The notes beneath the pieces were generated by a model, which was given only the letters and a program-made list of their open reading frames with translations, did not search any database and was not told the origin of the DNA. A stretch of DNA of 64,000 nucleotides from Lytechinus variegatus (Eukaryota; Echinodermata; Echinoidea; Temnopleuroida; Toxopneustidae): contig NC_054751.1 of the NCBI RefSeq assembly GCF_018143015.1, positions 32,750,347-32,814,346 on the forward strand, given 5' to 3'. The translations under genes and the position numbers were made by a program. Shown one piece after another: positions 25,673 through 37,174 of this stretch (its first letter is position 1; every line of letters starts with the position of its first letter).

Positions 25673-26957
25673 CAGGGGCAGATCCAGCTTTCGCCAATAG
25701 GGGGGGCGAAAAATATTTTCATCAACATTTTTCTTGATTGGCCGCTATAATCTGATTTTTGTTGTTGGTTTTTCAGGGGTTAGTCCTAACTAAAGACTGA
25801 AGTTCAGTTTTTATTTTTTATAAACAAGATAAGGTATCTCATGTGGTCTTAATATGTTTATTTCATTTTATTTTATTTTATTTATTTCTGCATTCAAGAT
25901 AATATATGCAACATAACATCAAGGTGATACATTTAAGTTTTACAAAGCAATAAAGCAATAGTCATAATAAAGCAATGAAAAATAAATATCAACAAGAAGC
26001 AATATTCAATCAAAAGAAAATAACAGTTTAAATGAATGCAGGAGACCGCCATCGTGAGCGGTTAAGCTTGAAAATGATGGCGGCCTCGAATATAATATGC
26101 GAGTGCGAAGCGCGAGCTCAAATTCTTTGATATTTTATGTCCTTAGACCTGAAGATTCTGAGCAGTTTTTATAATCATGAACAAAGATAAGTATCCAACT
26201 AAACAAATCGAGCGCGAAACGCGAGCCGAAATTTTAATATAGTAACGTAAAAAGAGACTCAGTTAGGACTGTTTTTAGTGATTAATGAAGAGGATACAAA
26301 TATCACCAATTAAATAATGAGAGTGCGAAGCGCGAGCTCAAAATTGTTGATATTCCGACCTGAAAACTGGACAGTCTAAGCGCGTTTTTATCTAAATAAA
26401 GAGCAAGCTGTGTGTCTCAAACAATTAAATGCGAGCGCGAAGCACGAGCTTAAACTTTTACTGACATGATAAAGGGGCATTTCAAGAAACTTTGGTGAGA
26501 ATTTCCAAAGAAGATAGGTATCTCACAAAATCAAATAATGCAAGCGCGCAGCGCGAGCTGAAAATTTTTATGTAGATTAACAATTTGTGTAAATCAAACA
26601 AAATAATGAAGCTTGATGTGCGAGCTAAAATAATATTGTGTGCAAATTGATTTCAGAACTGGATAGAGTAAGTGCAATTAAATCCTCTTGAATGAGATTC
26701 TTTACACTGGCAATGCGAGCGCGAAGCGCGAGCGAAAATTTCAATATTTTCCAATTCTTCCCCTCACCCTTTTCTTGTTTCCTATCGGGTCGGGTCGGCC
26801 GTTACGAGGCTGTAAATTACACATCAACCTCTTTCTTACTTTTCTTTCTGTTTTTTTCATAGTTTCTATCAAGTTAAAGAGTGCACTTTATTTCTGCAGG
26901 TTGTCAAATAGGGGGGCCGGGGCCGGCTCGGCCCCCTCCTGGATCCGCGCCTGCCAC
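25673..26957. mobile_element. non-autonomous element carrying a ~110-bp tandem array
   Basis: The left end has CAGGGGCAGATCCAGCTTTC. The right end reads GGAGGGGGC-type sequence on the complement strand followed by GATCCAGG, giving inverted ends of the form GGGGC(A/G)GATCCAG. Between them lies a seven-unit tandem array (26099-26733). No transposase frame is visible. A minus-strand LINE-like tail at about 25857-26035 may be an internal insertion. Confidence 0.5.
26099..26733. repeat. tandem array of ~110-bp units with a GCGAGCGCGAAGCGCGAGC core
   Basis: Core motifs start at about 26099, 26209, 26319, 26431, 26540, 26608 and 26715. The spacings are 110, 110, 112, 109, 68 and 107 bases. The core is GC-rich while the rest of each unit is AT-rich (AAATAATG before the core, AAAATTTTTGATATT after it). 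Some units share GACCTGAA and CTGGA(C/T)AG words. The 68-base spacing marks a shortened unit. Confidence 0.8.
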
Positions 26958-27090
26958 CTACAACCTTCCAAACACCCGTCATCATTAAGCGGCATCCCTA
27001 TGACATAACGCATACAGGCAAAGTGGGTAAAAATCGTGTAAAACATTAAAAAGGGCGACATACCCCCCCCCCAACCTATCCCTTTGTGAT

Positions 27091-27312
27091 TCATTTCCTT
27101 AAATTAGCTAAAGCCCTTTTGAAACTGGTAGTGGTATTAGATTGTTGCATTTGAATTGGTAGTGAGTTCCAGCATTGAGCCCCCCTGAACGTAAAAGTTT
27201 TCTTACCAGATTCGGATTTTGCTTGGGGGATATTTAAAGTTATTGGACCTGACCGTGTATTATAATGTATGCCTATAAAATGAATTAAATATGTCGGTGC
27301 CTGTCCTGTCAT
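27091..27312 (-). pseudogene. C-terminal fragment of an old LINE ORF2, minus strand
   Basis: The minus strand reads MTGQAPTYLIHF...YNTRSGP, then FTFRGAQCWNSLP and KRALANLR. This is typical of the C-terminal part of CR1/Rex-like LINE ORF2 proteins after the reverse transcriptase domain. It continues the LINE fragment at 29309-29965 and is separated from it by the plus-strand LINE at 27313-29308. Confidence 0.7.
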
Positions 27313-29308
27313 ATGTTGAAAATATCAAAAAGTACTGGTTTAGATTTGATACCTGCAAGATTTTTAAAAGATGGGGCAAGAAATTTGTACAAACCTTTGA
27401 ATTATGTTATTAATTTATCTCTTATGTCTTCTACCTTTCCTGATGATATGAAATTCGCAAAAGTTACCCCGCTTCATAAAAAGAAAGATAAAACTGACGT
27501 TAGTAATTATAGGCCTATAAGTGTATTAAGTGTAGTGTCGAAAACTTTGGAAAAATCTGTTCATGCTCAAGTGGAGAAATACTTCCAAGAAACCAAGCTA
27601 AAATATGAATTTCAGTCCGGCTTTCGTAACGGATATTCCACTGAAACTTGTTTACTACATTTAACAGATTTTATCAGGAATGAAATTTCACATGGGCGCA
27701 TATGGTTGGAATGGTTCTCCTAGACTTACAAAAAGCCTTTGATACTGTAAATCATAACATACTTTTGAAGAAATTAGAAGTGATGGGTTTAGACTCTGCA
27801 TGTGTGACATGGTTTAGATCATATTTATCTAACCGTCATCAGGTATAGTTACAATGCAGACGGTTCTTTCTGATTCACTGCCTATTAAATGCGGAGTCCT
27901 TCAAGGAAGCATTTTAAGCCCCATTCTTTTTATGTCTTACATCAATGATATGTGTACTTGTATTAACGAATCTAAATTAATTTATATATTGATGAAAGTG
28001 TCTTGCTATATTCAGATACAAATCCCAAGATAATTGATAAAAAAAAACTTAGTGCAGATTTGGCAAATTGCATCGAATGGATGTCTGACAACAATCTAAC
28101 CTTACACGTTGGGAAAACGGAAAGCATTTTATTTTGTTCGAAACGAACAGAATACACACGATTTCAAGGTTTCATATAATAATCAGGTAATTGAAAAAAA
28201 GAATTCAGTAAAATATTTGGGGATTAATATAACAAGTAACCTATCATGGACGAGTTTGGTAGACTCAATCGCAAAAAAGGCAAATTCACGCTTGAAAGTT
28301 TTGTATAGATATCAAACCTGTTTGAATATGAAGTCTAGACGTATTTTATGATTTGCTTTAATACAATGTTTATTCGACTACTATAGTGACTGCACTTCGG
28401 AGTGCTGATTTGTCTAGTTCAAATTTGAACGAGAAAAATCAGCACTCCGAAGTGCAGTCACTATACACGCTCTTTAAGAGCTGAATTAGCACTTCATTTT
28501 TAGAGTGTATGCTAATGCGGCTAATTGGTACAGTAGTCTGGGTGTTACGGATAAGAAAAGGCTAAGAATAATCCAAAATGAAACTGTGAGATACATAAAT
28601 GTTTTAGGACCAAGAGCACATGTCGGATGTAATGAACTTGAAAAGGCAGGATTGTTTTATGTAGATCACAGGTCACAACAATTAGTATTACACCACGTGC
28701 ATAAAATATTCTATTCGGATAAATTAGATCATTATAATTTTTTAGCAAATAATTTCACCCGTGTATCAAATATCCATAGGTACGATACTCGAAATAGTAA
28801 TTTTAATTTCGTATTACCAAAACGTGAAGGACATATTGGAAACACATTTTATTTTAATGGCATCCAATCTTGGAATGCTCTTCCTGATAAAATAAAAGCC
28901 GTTAATTTTTTGTCAATTTAAGAGTGCATTAAAGAATCACCTAAAACTGGAAGCTGCTCGAGAACAGCATTACCAGTAAAAAATAACACATTTTGCACAG
29001 TTGGTTTCTAGTATTGTAGATAATGTATACATTAGGGTATGTTAAAGTATATGTTTGCTTCAGATGTTTGCAAATTATTTGACTGATGGATATGTTTGTA
29101 TGTATTTTATTTTATTTCTTTTCTATTTTTTCCCATATTCCAGTACTTGTCGTAGTTTATACTTTTTGTTACAATATGTAAACGTTTTATAGTAACTATA
29201 GGACCCCATTGGAAATAAGCCTTTCGGCTTTCATGGGCTATCCTGTCAAGGTATTCTTCAATTTCATTGTAATCTCCTGTGATATTCTTGACGAATAAAA
29301 TCAATCAA
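27313..29308 (+). pseudogene. decayed 5'-truncated LINE (reverse transcriptase to 3' tail)
   Basis: Reverse transcriptase motifs run in order but across several frames. They are TGLDLIPARFLKDG, NYRPISVLSVVSKTLEK, FQSGFRNGYSTETCLLH, a shift to MVLLDLQKAFDTVNHN, a stop after YLSNRHQV, a shift to GVLQGSILSPILF, then LIYIDESVLLY where YADD is expected. KYLGINITSNLSW and a C-terminal region (YDTRNSNFNF, FNGIQSWNALPDKI, 28505-28921) follow. The catalytic box is changed and the frames are broken, so it is dead. The element ends in an AATC-repeat tail near 29290-29308. A 29-bp inverted repeat interrupts it at 28382-28465. The style is CR1/L2/Rex-like non-LTR. Confidence 0.85.
28382..28465. repeat. 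perfect 29-bp inverted repeat (hairpin) inside the LINE
   Basis: 28382-28410 and 28437-28465 are exact reverse complements, with a 26-base spacer that itself contains the palindrome GTTCAAATTTGAAC. The outer words are TATAGTGACTGCACTTCGG and CCGAAGTGCAGTCACTATA. It lies between two coding blocks of the dead LINE. Confidence 0.9.
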
Positions 29309-29965
29309 TCAATATCTTAAACATCATTATAGCAATGTTGTCTCTTCTGTTTTCTTGTAGCGTTACCTATTTTAATTTATTTAAATTTTCTTTGGAAGAT
29401 TGGAGATCGATTTATTATTCGGGCAGCCCTATTTTGTAGCTTTTGAAGAACTTTCTGATTAATCTACCCGCAGTTACCCCATACAGCATCACAATAGTTA
29501 AAATGTGACATTATCAGGGAATTATAAACAATAAACAGATCATTTTCGTCGACGAAGTTCTTCAAAGACTTTAACATGAATAAACCACCATTTACTTTCT
29601 TCTGAATATGATTAATATGGTTTTGCCATGTTAAATTAGAATCAAGAATAACACCTAAATATTTACATTCATCTACCTTACGTAATGGAGTACTATCAAT
29701 AGTATATAAAACATAGCATTTTCAATTTTACAGAGCCTTTGTTTGGTACCTAGTACAATGTACTCGGTTTTATCGATGTTTAAATGTAGTTTATTTTTTA
29801 ATCAGCCATTTTCTTATGTTTTCTAGGTCTTCATTAATCTTACAACATATTTCAGTTGGGCTTTTGTCTGAGCAATAAATCATCGTATCATCTGCATACA
29901 AGCTAACTTTACAATGTTTTAAAATAGATAGTAGATCATTAACAAATATAATGAATATGATATGA
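29309..29965 (-). pseudogene. reverse transcriptase fragment of an older LINE, minus strand
   Basis: The minus strand encodes FVNDLLSILKHCKVSLYADD (box at 29881-29898) and TMIYCSDKSPTEICCKINED. After stops and shifts come YLGVILDSNLTWQNHI, KSLKNFVDENDLFIVYNSLI, HFNYCDAVWG and finally MMFKI at the break point. The peptide then continues as MTGQAPTYL at 27312, across the plus-strand LINE. The YADD box is intact, but stop codons and shifts disable it. Confidence 0.8.
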
Positions 29966-30162
29966 TCGAGTTAAGGGTCTGAATTAATGTGCAGCCATAC
30001 CTCGTGTATGTACTGAACATTGATCTCTCCACTAACTCTCTCAGCAAGTTTTGCATGTGATATAGTGTTTGCCGCGGGTCTTTGCGTGGAGACACACTTG
30101 TTAATCAAAGTTTCAATCGGTTTCAATCAGGGTCTGTGCCTGCAGACTACCCAGAATCCGCC

Positions 30163-30248
30163 TCTTATTTATTTATTTATTCATTTATTTATTTATTAAT
30201 CTATTTATTTATTTATTTATTAATCTATTTATCTATTTATTTATTTTA
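30163..30248. repeat. TTTA-type microsatellite
   Basis: An imperfect run of TTTA/TTAT units with a few ATC interruptions. Confidence 0.9.
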
Positions 30249-30885
30249 CATTATTAATGGCAAATCTTTATCCAGAGTAGCTGCTCAGTGTTATACAAAA
30301 AAAATATGTGAAATTACACAATACATGTATATACAATTAAAACGTTCATTAAAAATCACGTGTCTTCCACATGCAGGGTTTTGCATTATTATCTACTTAT
30401 CTGCCTATTATCAAGAAACCCCTAAAATAGTAATGTAGGTGGTATTGAAAATGGTGCAGTATAATTATAGCTACGTTAGTTTTAATATTTGCTATGGGGG
30501 TCAGTCGATCGCTACCTCCCCCATCCCCCATTTATTCTGTGACCAAGATCGTTGGGCAACCAAGAATTTGATCATTATTCCATGGTGGGTTATTTCTTCC
30601 AGTTTGCACGAAAACAGTCGAGTCGAGGCACCATCATCGATATTATGATATTATTTAGGGCCGGGGAACAACCTTTTTTTACTCAGATACAGTCTAGTTC
30701 CTCCCCTTTCCCTCTTTATCTTTTTCCCCCTCGATCCCCCACTCGCCGCGATGCTGCTCCTAAATACAGGCGCAGTTTTAGGGGGAAGGGGAGGGGGAGG
30801 GGGGCTTTAGGGACTGAAGTCCCCCCCAAAAAAAAAAAAATGCTCAAGCCCCCCAAAAAATTTCGAACACAAAGAAAAAAAGATA

Positions 30886-31702
30886 TACAGTTTATCCCAC
30901 CAAAAACGAAAACCGAGATGGTTTATCATAACTTAATCACAAATAAAATAGACAAAATGATCACAGACTGTAAGCTTCTAGTTTCCTCTTTCATCTGAAA
31001 TAACTTACATTATACCTCATTCATGCACGAGTGAGCTAAAATAATTTGAAGGAAGGATACCAAAAAGTCATTTGGCGAGCGGTATCTTAATTTCATAAAG
31101 AAAATCACATCATTTTGAAAAGTTTGATATCAGCTGTTTAATTTGATATCTCAATCACAGAGAATGGTCAAGAAATTGCATATTTCTGTTTATTTGAAAT
31201 AAGGCTTGAATTTCAATAATTTCATAAAATTACGAGGTTTTACAAGCTAGCTTTCAGATTTGCTTGACACCTCTCGACACTCCATTTTGTTGACGATCAA
31301 ACATTTTTGCATGGAGTCTTTTGTTAACCATGCGATAGCTTCGGTTGGAAACCGTTGAAAACTCGTTAAATTATGGAAATGCAAGCATTGTTTTGAAGGA
31401 GCAGAACTTTGTTATTTCTTGACCATTTTCTGTGTTTGAGGTATCAAAATAATGCAAGAGCAGATATTGAAGTTTTAAAAATGCCTTTGTTTTAAAACTT
31501 AGATACCGCCCGCCAAGTGACTTTTGGGTATCCTTTCTTCGAATTGTTTTTGCTCACTCATGCGTGAATGAGGAATCTCTTATGTTGTAACAGATGAAAA
31601 GGGAGACTCTAAGCTTTACAATGATAGGTCGATTTTATTTGTAATTAAGCTATGATAAATCATCGCTAAATCTCGGTTTCGTTTTTTGTGGGACGCACTG
31701 TA
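30886..31702. mobile_element. Tc1/mariner-like foldback MITE
   Basis: The left end TACAGTTTATCCCACCAAAA mirrors the right end TTTTTTGTGGGACGCACTGTA. The arms stay related for several hundred bases: CCGAGATGGTTTATCATAAC against ATGATAAATCATCGC...CTCGG; ATACCAAAAAGTCATTTGGC against CCAAGTGACTTTTGGGTATC. The TA borders and TACAGT-type ends are typical of Tc1/mariner elements. No transposase is present. Confidence 0.65.
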
Positions 31703-34700
31703 TATATAGGTCCTATATGCATGTATTGATTAATGCAGTATTCCATTCAGTCCTGATTCCATTCATGTTGTCAAGTGCTCTAAAATCAAAGTTTTTACCA
31801 CTCATATTCGAGAATTTTCTCGCTAAACGCTCCCTCGCAAGATAGCATCTAAATGCAGAATACACTAGGATATCCTGCAATATTGTAGACTGCCTTGTAT
31901 TTTTTTTTCAGATTAACCTCCCTATTTACCCACCACGAATATAACAATACTACCGCCATAAAATTAAAGTTCTAACTCTGAATTCTTATTGTTGGAAATT
32001 GCTCTGCCGCTATATACTCCACGATTGAGGCTAAACTAATAAAAAATATATAGTTTAGAGTCTGGAATCTCCCTTCATGTTTTGTGTGGCGGGAGGGGGT
32101 AAAGACAATACCACAAACTTTTGGCGCGCTCTGCGCGCAAAGTTATTTTGCACGTGACGCACACACATACATACAAAAAAAATACAATTTGATAGCTTTA
32201 ATGCTATTTTTATGTCAAGTTTGATGGTTTTATATCGCTTCATCAGATGTTTTTCAAATTTTAAGTTCATAAAGTGCTCCTCATGCAAGGTTTCACTTCA
32301 AACATGTTCTCACGGGTAATATTTTTAAAAGGTGTCATTGGCATTAAAACCCCATCTCTTGCCATGTTCTATTATACCTTTTTACGTTCAAAGTCTCTAA
32401 ATTTTGAGAATAAACGCCTGGAGAGAGTAGCAACACAAACCCATTTCCTGATAACCAGTCCAACCTCATACATAAACCCATCAGACCCCGAAGCATGTTA
32501 GATGAAAAATTTCTCAAGAATTTTACACTCGGTCGCTACGCTCCCTCGCATGATATTAGAAATATGTTTATACTGGGAGGGCCGGGCTAGCTGCTTGGTC
32601 AGAATAAGGCTACCCACAATAGACCATTTTGATTGTATTAAAATAAACCAACGTCGAAAAATTTTCCAGCCACCAGAAACCGCGCCTGCCTAATATAGTA
32701 AAATTAACCGCCTCGAAAAAAAATGACATGCATGCAATTGAAGTAGGCTGACACCTGTCTAGCAGTTTATATCTATTGCATGTTCATGAATATAATTATG
32801 TCCCTTTTAATAGGTGAAATACTGATGGAGCGATCCCAGGAGCAATCATGGTCACATTTTGAAGAAGCATATCGACCCCCCCCCCTCCATATCATCAAGG
32901 GATCCACCACTGATCAATGTATTATAAAGCAAAGAGACCTTGAAATTTCAGAATGATAAAATGGTCATTAATTACAGGCGAATAAGAGGGCCATTATTCC
33001 ACTCGAATTATGTACATAAAAATAAAAGCGCGCAGCGGCACATACAAGTAAACAAATGAATTGCATATCGAATGGTTACCACGCAAAGTTAACAACCACT
33101 TAAGGCATGATAGGGGTCGAAAATTACTGCGCATTTAAGGAACATATATACTATTGCAATCCTTCATCTTAAGGATTCACTGGGGAGCAATAATGGAAGA
33201 TCTACAAAGGAAGGGGATGAGCCCCCCCAAAAAAGAAAAAAAAAGAAAAAAGGGCAAACAATTAAACAGCGCGACGTAACTATTATGTCTCCTTTACCCA
33301 TGCTAGTTATTATAATGGCAACTTGTTACCAAAAACACTTAATTACATCAGCGAGGATCCTGATGAGATGATAAACAAAATAAAGTGTTGCATGTCAAAA
33401 TCGGTTACAGAGATGTGGCATTTATATTAACATATAAGTTTAATTTCAAAATGCACCTTAACGCTAATAAGTGATATAAACGGAAACGACTCCAGACCGA
33501 TCAAAGCTATTACTTTTTATTTTGTAGTAATCTTTATTATTCATTCAAATAAAATTCATATACATACGTCATACATGATGGAAAAAAAATATTACGTTAT
33601 TTCGTTTTGGAATCTGCTTCTTTTTTTGTGGGTGTGACTGTAATGGGACTTTGACAGTTACTGTATACATGTATACTCATTTGATGAGACTGATGTATAC
33701 GTGTGATTTGTATCGAGGGTGATAATGTGCAATTCATTTGTGAGATAGGTGTTATATTTGTTCCCCGCGTGTCGGTAGCATGATGTCGACAGAAATAGAA
33801 TAAATACGAATTCACACACATGCGAAAATTCAATTAGAAACCTACAAACCTATATTTATCCCATGCATGTTTGTTGAATCGCGCTATCATTGTGGCAATG
33901 GCAGCATGCTTGGAAGATTTTTTTTTTTACCTTTTTAACTTGTTTCCTTACTTACCTAGGATTTGGGTGGCAAAGTTGTTTAAGAGTGTTAAAATTAATG
34001 CATCCGTACCGTGTTAAAAAAATGGGAATGGGAAATTTATGAGAAATGTTTCGCAGGGTCAGTATTATTTCGCCTTCCCCCTTGACACAGAGTAAACACA
34101 AGCATTTCTGTTCAAACAAATTTCTGTGAGCATTCCAAAAATGGACATTGCTCACTCAAGTGTACATTCTCTTTTATTTCAATTGGCTAAAGATGCAAAA
34201 TAAATGTTAGAGAAAAATCGGCATTTCCGCGCAAACCAATTTCAGTGCGGTTTACAAAAAAAGGACAGTGTAATATTCTATCAAAATTTTACTTTCATTT
34301 GATAGATGAGACCTAAACCCAAGAATAAAAGAAATATCCACATGTTGTATATTTTTCAATTCCCAGGACTCTTTAAAAGTGTAAACTTTTTATTGATATG
34401 CACGTACTGTATAGTATATGTTTTTTGTTTTGTTTTACATTTGTCGAGGAGCAAGGTGACCTAAAATGGCGTTAATTTTTTCTCAAATTGAATCATGGGG
34501 GTAAAATACTTCAAAGATCAAAACCTCTGTTTTAATATCTTCTTTTCATTTTCATAATTTTCCCTTCTCTATTTATGTTGCACTAATAGAAAGTGGGGGC
34601 GGCTGACCATGCAAGCAATCACAAGCAGATGGTATTTTTTTCGTTTTTATATGGTTTGGGAAAAACGGAGGGCTGAAGCCTCCAGCCCCTAAATAGGAGG

Positions 34701-35794
34701 TTCAACCCCTGCGATCCTACATAGCGCAAACCCTGAATGTCAGCAGACCGATAATATTTTGGCCGCTTGCTGTCATTACGGAGCTCAAACAAACAATGAA
34801 AAATATATCGTTTGTTAGCCCCTGCCACCCTCCCGTTTTCCCTACCCCTTCCCCGGTATTGTCATAATATTGTGGCTATAAAGATATTTTAGAATGAGAT
34901 TTGCTGGAATTAAGGTGATAAATCTGTGCATATTTCCCGTGCAGCTGCAAACATCCAACGAATAATCAACGATAGACTTTCATACTCTAGGTATACACCT
35001 ATCTTGTCATTCGTAATTTTTTTCCCGTGGAATCATCTCTTATAACATTCTGATACCAACATTCCAACAATCATTATTTTTTCTTTAAAACAAAATGGGT
35101 TTTGCTGATGAGAAACAAATTCATTTACAGTACCTATTGGAAACGTTTATTGAATAGGATAAGTTTATATAGAGCTCGAGTATGCCTGTCTTATTCGGTA
35201 AGAAAGTGAGACATCAATTATGGTATTATTCATTTTTTGATAGATTTTTAGACATTTCATTTGATTTGCTATTCCCGTAACTGGAGTTTGATGCAATTAA
35301 ACATAATCTGCTCTGATTCAAGTGAGTGCGGCATGTATAATTCAATTCTCATTCATCTGGAAAAAAAATCACAGTATTGCATAATAATTTATGTATCGTT
35401 TTTCTTACCAACTGAGTACATTTCAAGGAATAATTTCAAAAGCCAATAACAAAGTTGAAAATGTTCTTCAGGCATGTCCTCTGAAATCAACCTCCAATAA
35501 TCAACGATGTCGATCCATTTTCTTTGGATAGGGAGGGAAGGAAACATTTCCAAAAGTTTCGACAAGCTCCAGAGCAAAATGATATAGGTTAAGTTTGGAG
35601 AGAATGAAAAGAAGGACTATGATCATAATCATGATTTCCAGCGCTGATCATGCTGGTCAGCGTTGGAAATCAAGAAAATAGAATGTATTTTGTTGTTGAG
35701 ATTTGAGCATGATTAATTGGTATCAGAAGATGCCGCATCCCACCTCCCCGTCGTTTAGGTGCCGAAAAGAACATGGGGGAATCATGTTTCAATA
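31703..35794. other. gene-free DNA with worn repeat pieces
   Basis: Pieces such as TCGGTCGCTACGCTCCCTCG (about 32529) and AACCGCGCCTGCC (about 32680) look like ends of the same class of element as 25673-26957. GGCGCGCTCTGCGCGCAAAG (about 32122) is a similar GC-rich core. No coding exon is recognised. Confidence 0.35.
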
Positions 35795-37174
35795 TACAGT
35801 GCGTATAAAAAAGGACAGATTTGAAGTCTATAAATTTTTTGTTTCAAATTATGAGCTCTATATGTTGGTGTCAATAGGTGCTTTGAGGTCTTATCCTTCA
35901 AATGCCATCAAAATAATTTAGTTTCGTTCATGCTTGAGCGAACACGGAATGTTTTTGTCTGGGGATAAAAAGGAGACTTGCGCCAAAATGGCATAAAATC
36001 ATAAATATGATGGTCTTGCTAATCAGCAGACTTCCTCTTAACCTTTTCATTATCTTTGCCATAATTTTCGAATTATGAGGTCAAAATTTGTTTCCAAATC
36101 TACTTAATTACTTGAATAGTTCTGTTGTTGTTCGTTTTTAATCTGTTGACTTTCAGGTTTGAATAATCCTTCTCTGAGCAAAAACAATTTTTTTTCAGCC
36201 GAAGTATGGGAGAGCGTCATTTTTCCCCCAAATCCTTTCATTGTGTGCTACAAAGGTTATGGTGCCTTTGTACAGTGGCATACTGAGTGGGGGATCGGGG
36301 TGCCCACCCCCCCAAGCAAAGTTCTGTTGTTGTTCGTTTTAAAAAAATCATGCATGTCCAAGAAAAAAAGTGAAAAGGAAAATAACAGAAAACATAGAAC
36401 AGGTAGAAAGTGAAATATGATATCATTTTTTGAATATTATGTCAAAATCACAAAATTGGATATTTTAATTAAAAAAGTGGAAATGTTTTGCTTGCTTCGC
36501 AAATTTTTATTACATTTTACCCGATCTGCCTTATCTTGCTCCTTCAAAGTCGACTCAATAGGCTACACCAATGCCATTGAAAGACATGAATCCTTTCCTG
36601 TCCGTCCTGCCAAGCACATAATTAAACTTGAAGGATTCAATAACCCCTTGAAAATAGGATTCATGTCTTTTATAGGTACCATAACATAATTTGTTTCACA
36701 TAATAAAATGATTTGAATAATTAAAAATTCTCCCAATTAATAATGCAAATATTCTTACTTGGGTTGACAAAAAGTCTTCTTTTCTTACTTATGAAGGAAA
36801 ATTCAAAGGTAAAAGAAGTTTAGATGAAAAACAAAATAATTCAGGTAAATAGATAATTTTGTAAATGAAATTTTAACAGCATAATTTGATAATTATGGCA
36901 AAGATAATGAAAAGATTAATAGGAAGTCTGCTGATTGGCCAAAAGTCTAATCATCAAGTTTCTCATTTTTGCCATTTTGGCGCAAGCCTCCTTTTGAACC
37001 CCCAACAAAAACTTCCAATGTTCGCTCAAGCATGAACAAAATACATTTTTTAAAATTGCATTTCAAAGATGAGATATCAGAGCATCTATTAATATCAAAA
37101 TATAGATAAAATAACCTGAAACAAATTTTTTATAGACTTTTCAAAACTGTCCCGGTTTTTTTATACGCACTGTA
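35795..37174. mobile_element. 1.4-kb Tc1/mariner-like element with ~350-bp inverted arms
   Basis: The left end TACAGTGCGTATAAAAAAGG mirrors the right end TTTTTTTATACGCACTGTA, with TA borders. The arms share long mirrored segments: TTCATGCTTGAGCGAACA against TGTTCGCTCAAGCATGAAC; AGGAGACTTGCGCCAAAATGG against CCATTTTGGCGCAAGCCTCC; TTTTCATTATCTTTGCCATA against TATGGCAAAGATAATG. The middle (about 36150-36850) has no transposase frame. Confidence 0.75.

Noticed and set aside
26096..26733. CRISPR-like regular repeat spacing
   Set aside because: The ~110-bp spaced units are one continuous tandem repeat inside a mobile element in a eukaryotic genome. The intervening DNA is related between units, not unique spacers.
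27313..28921. Active reverse transcriptase gene
   Set aside because: Stops, frameshifts, a changed catalytic box (YIDE) and an inserted hairpin show a dead LINE.
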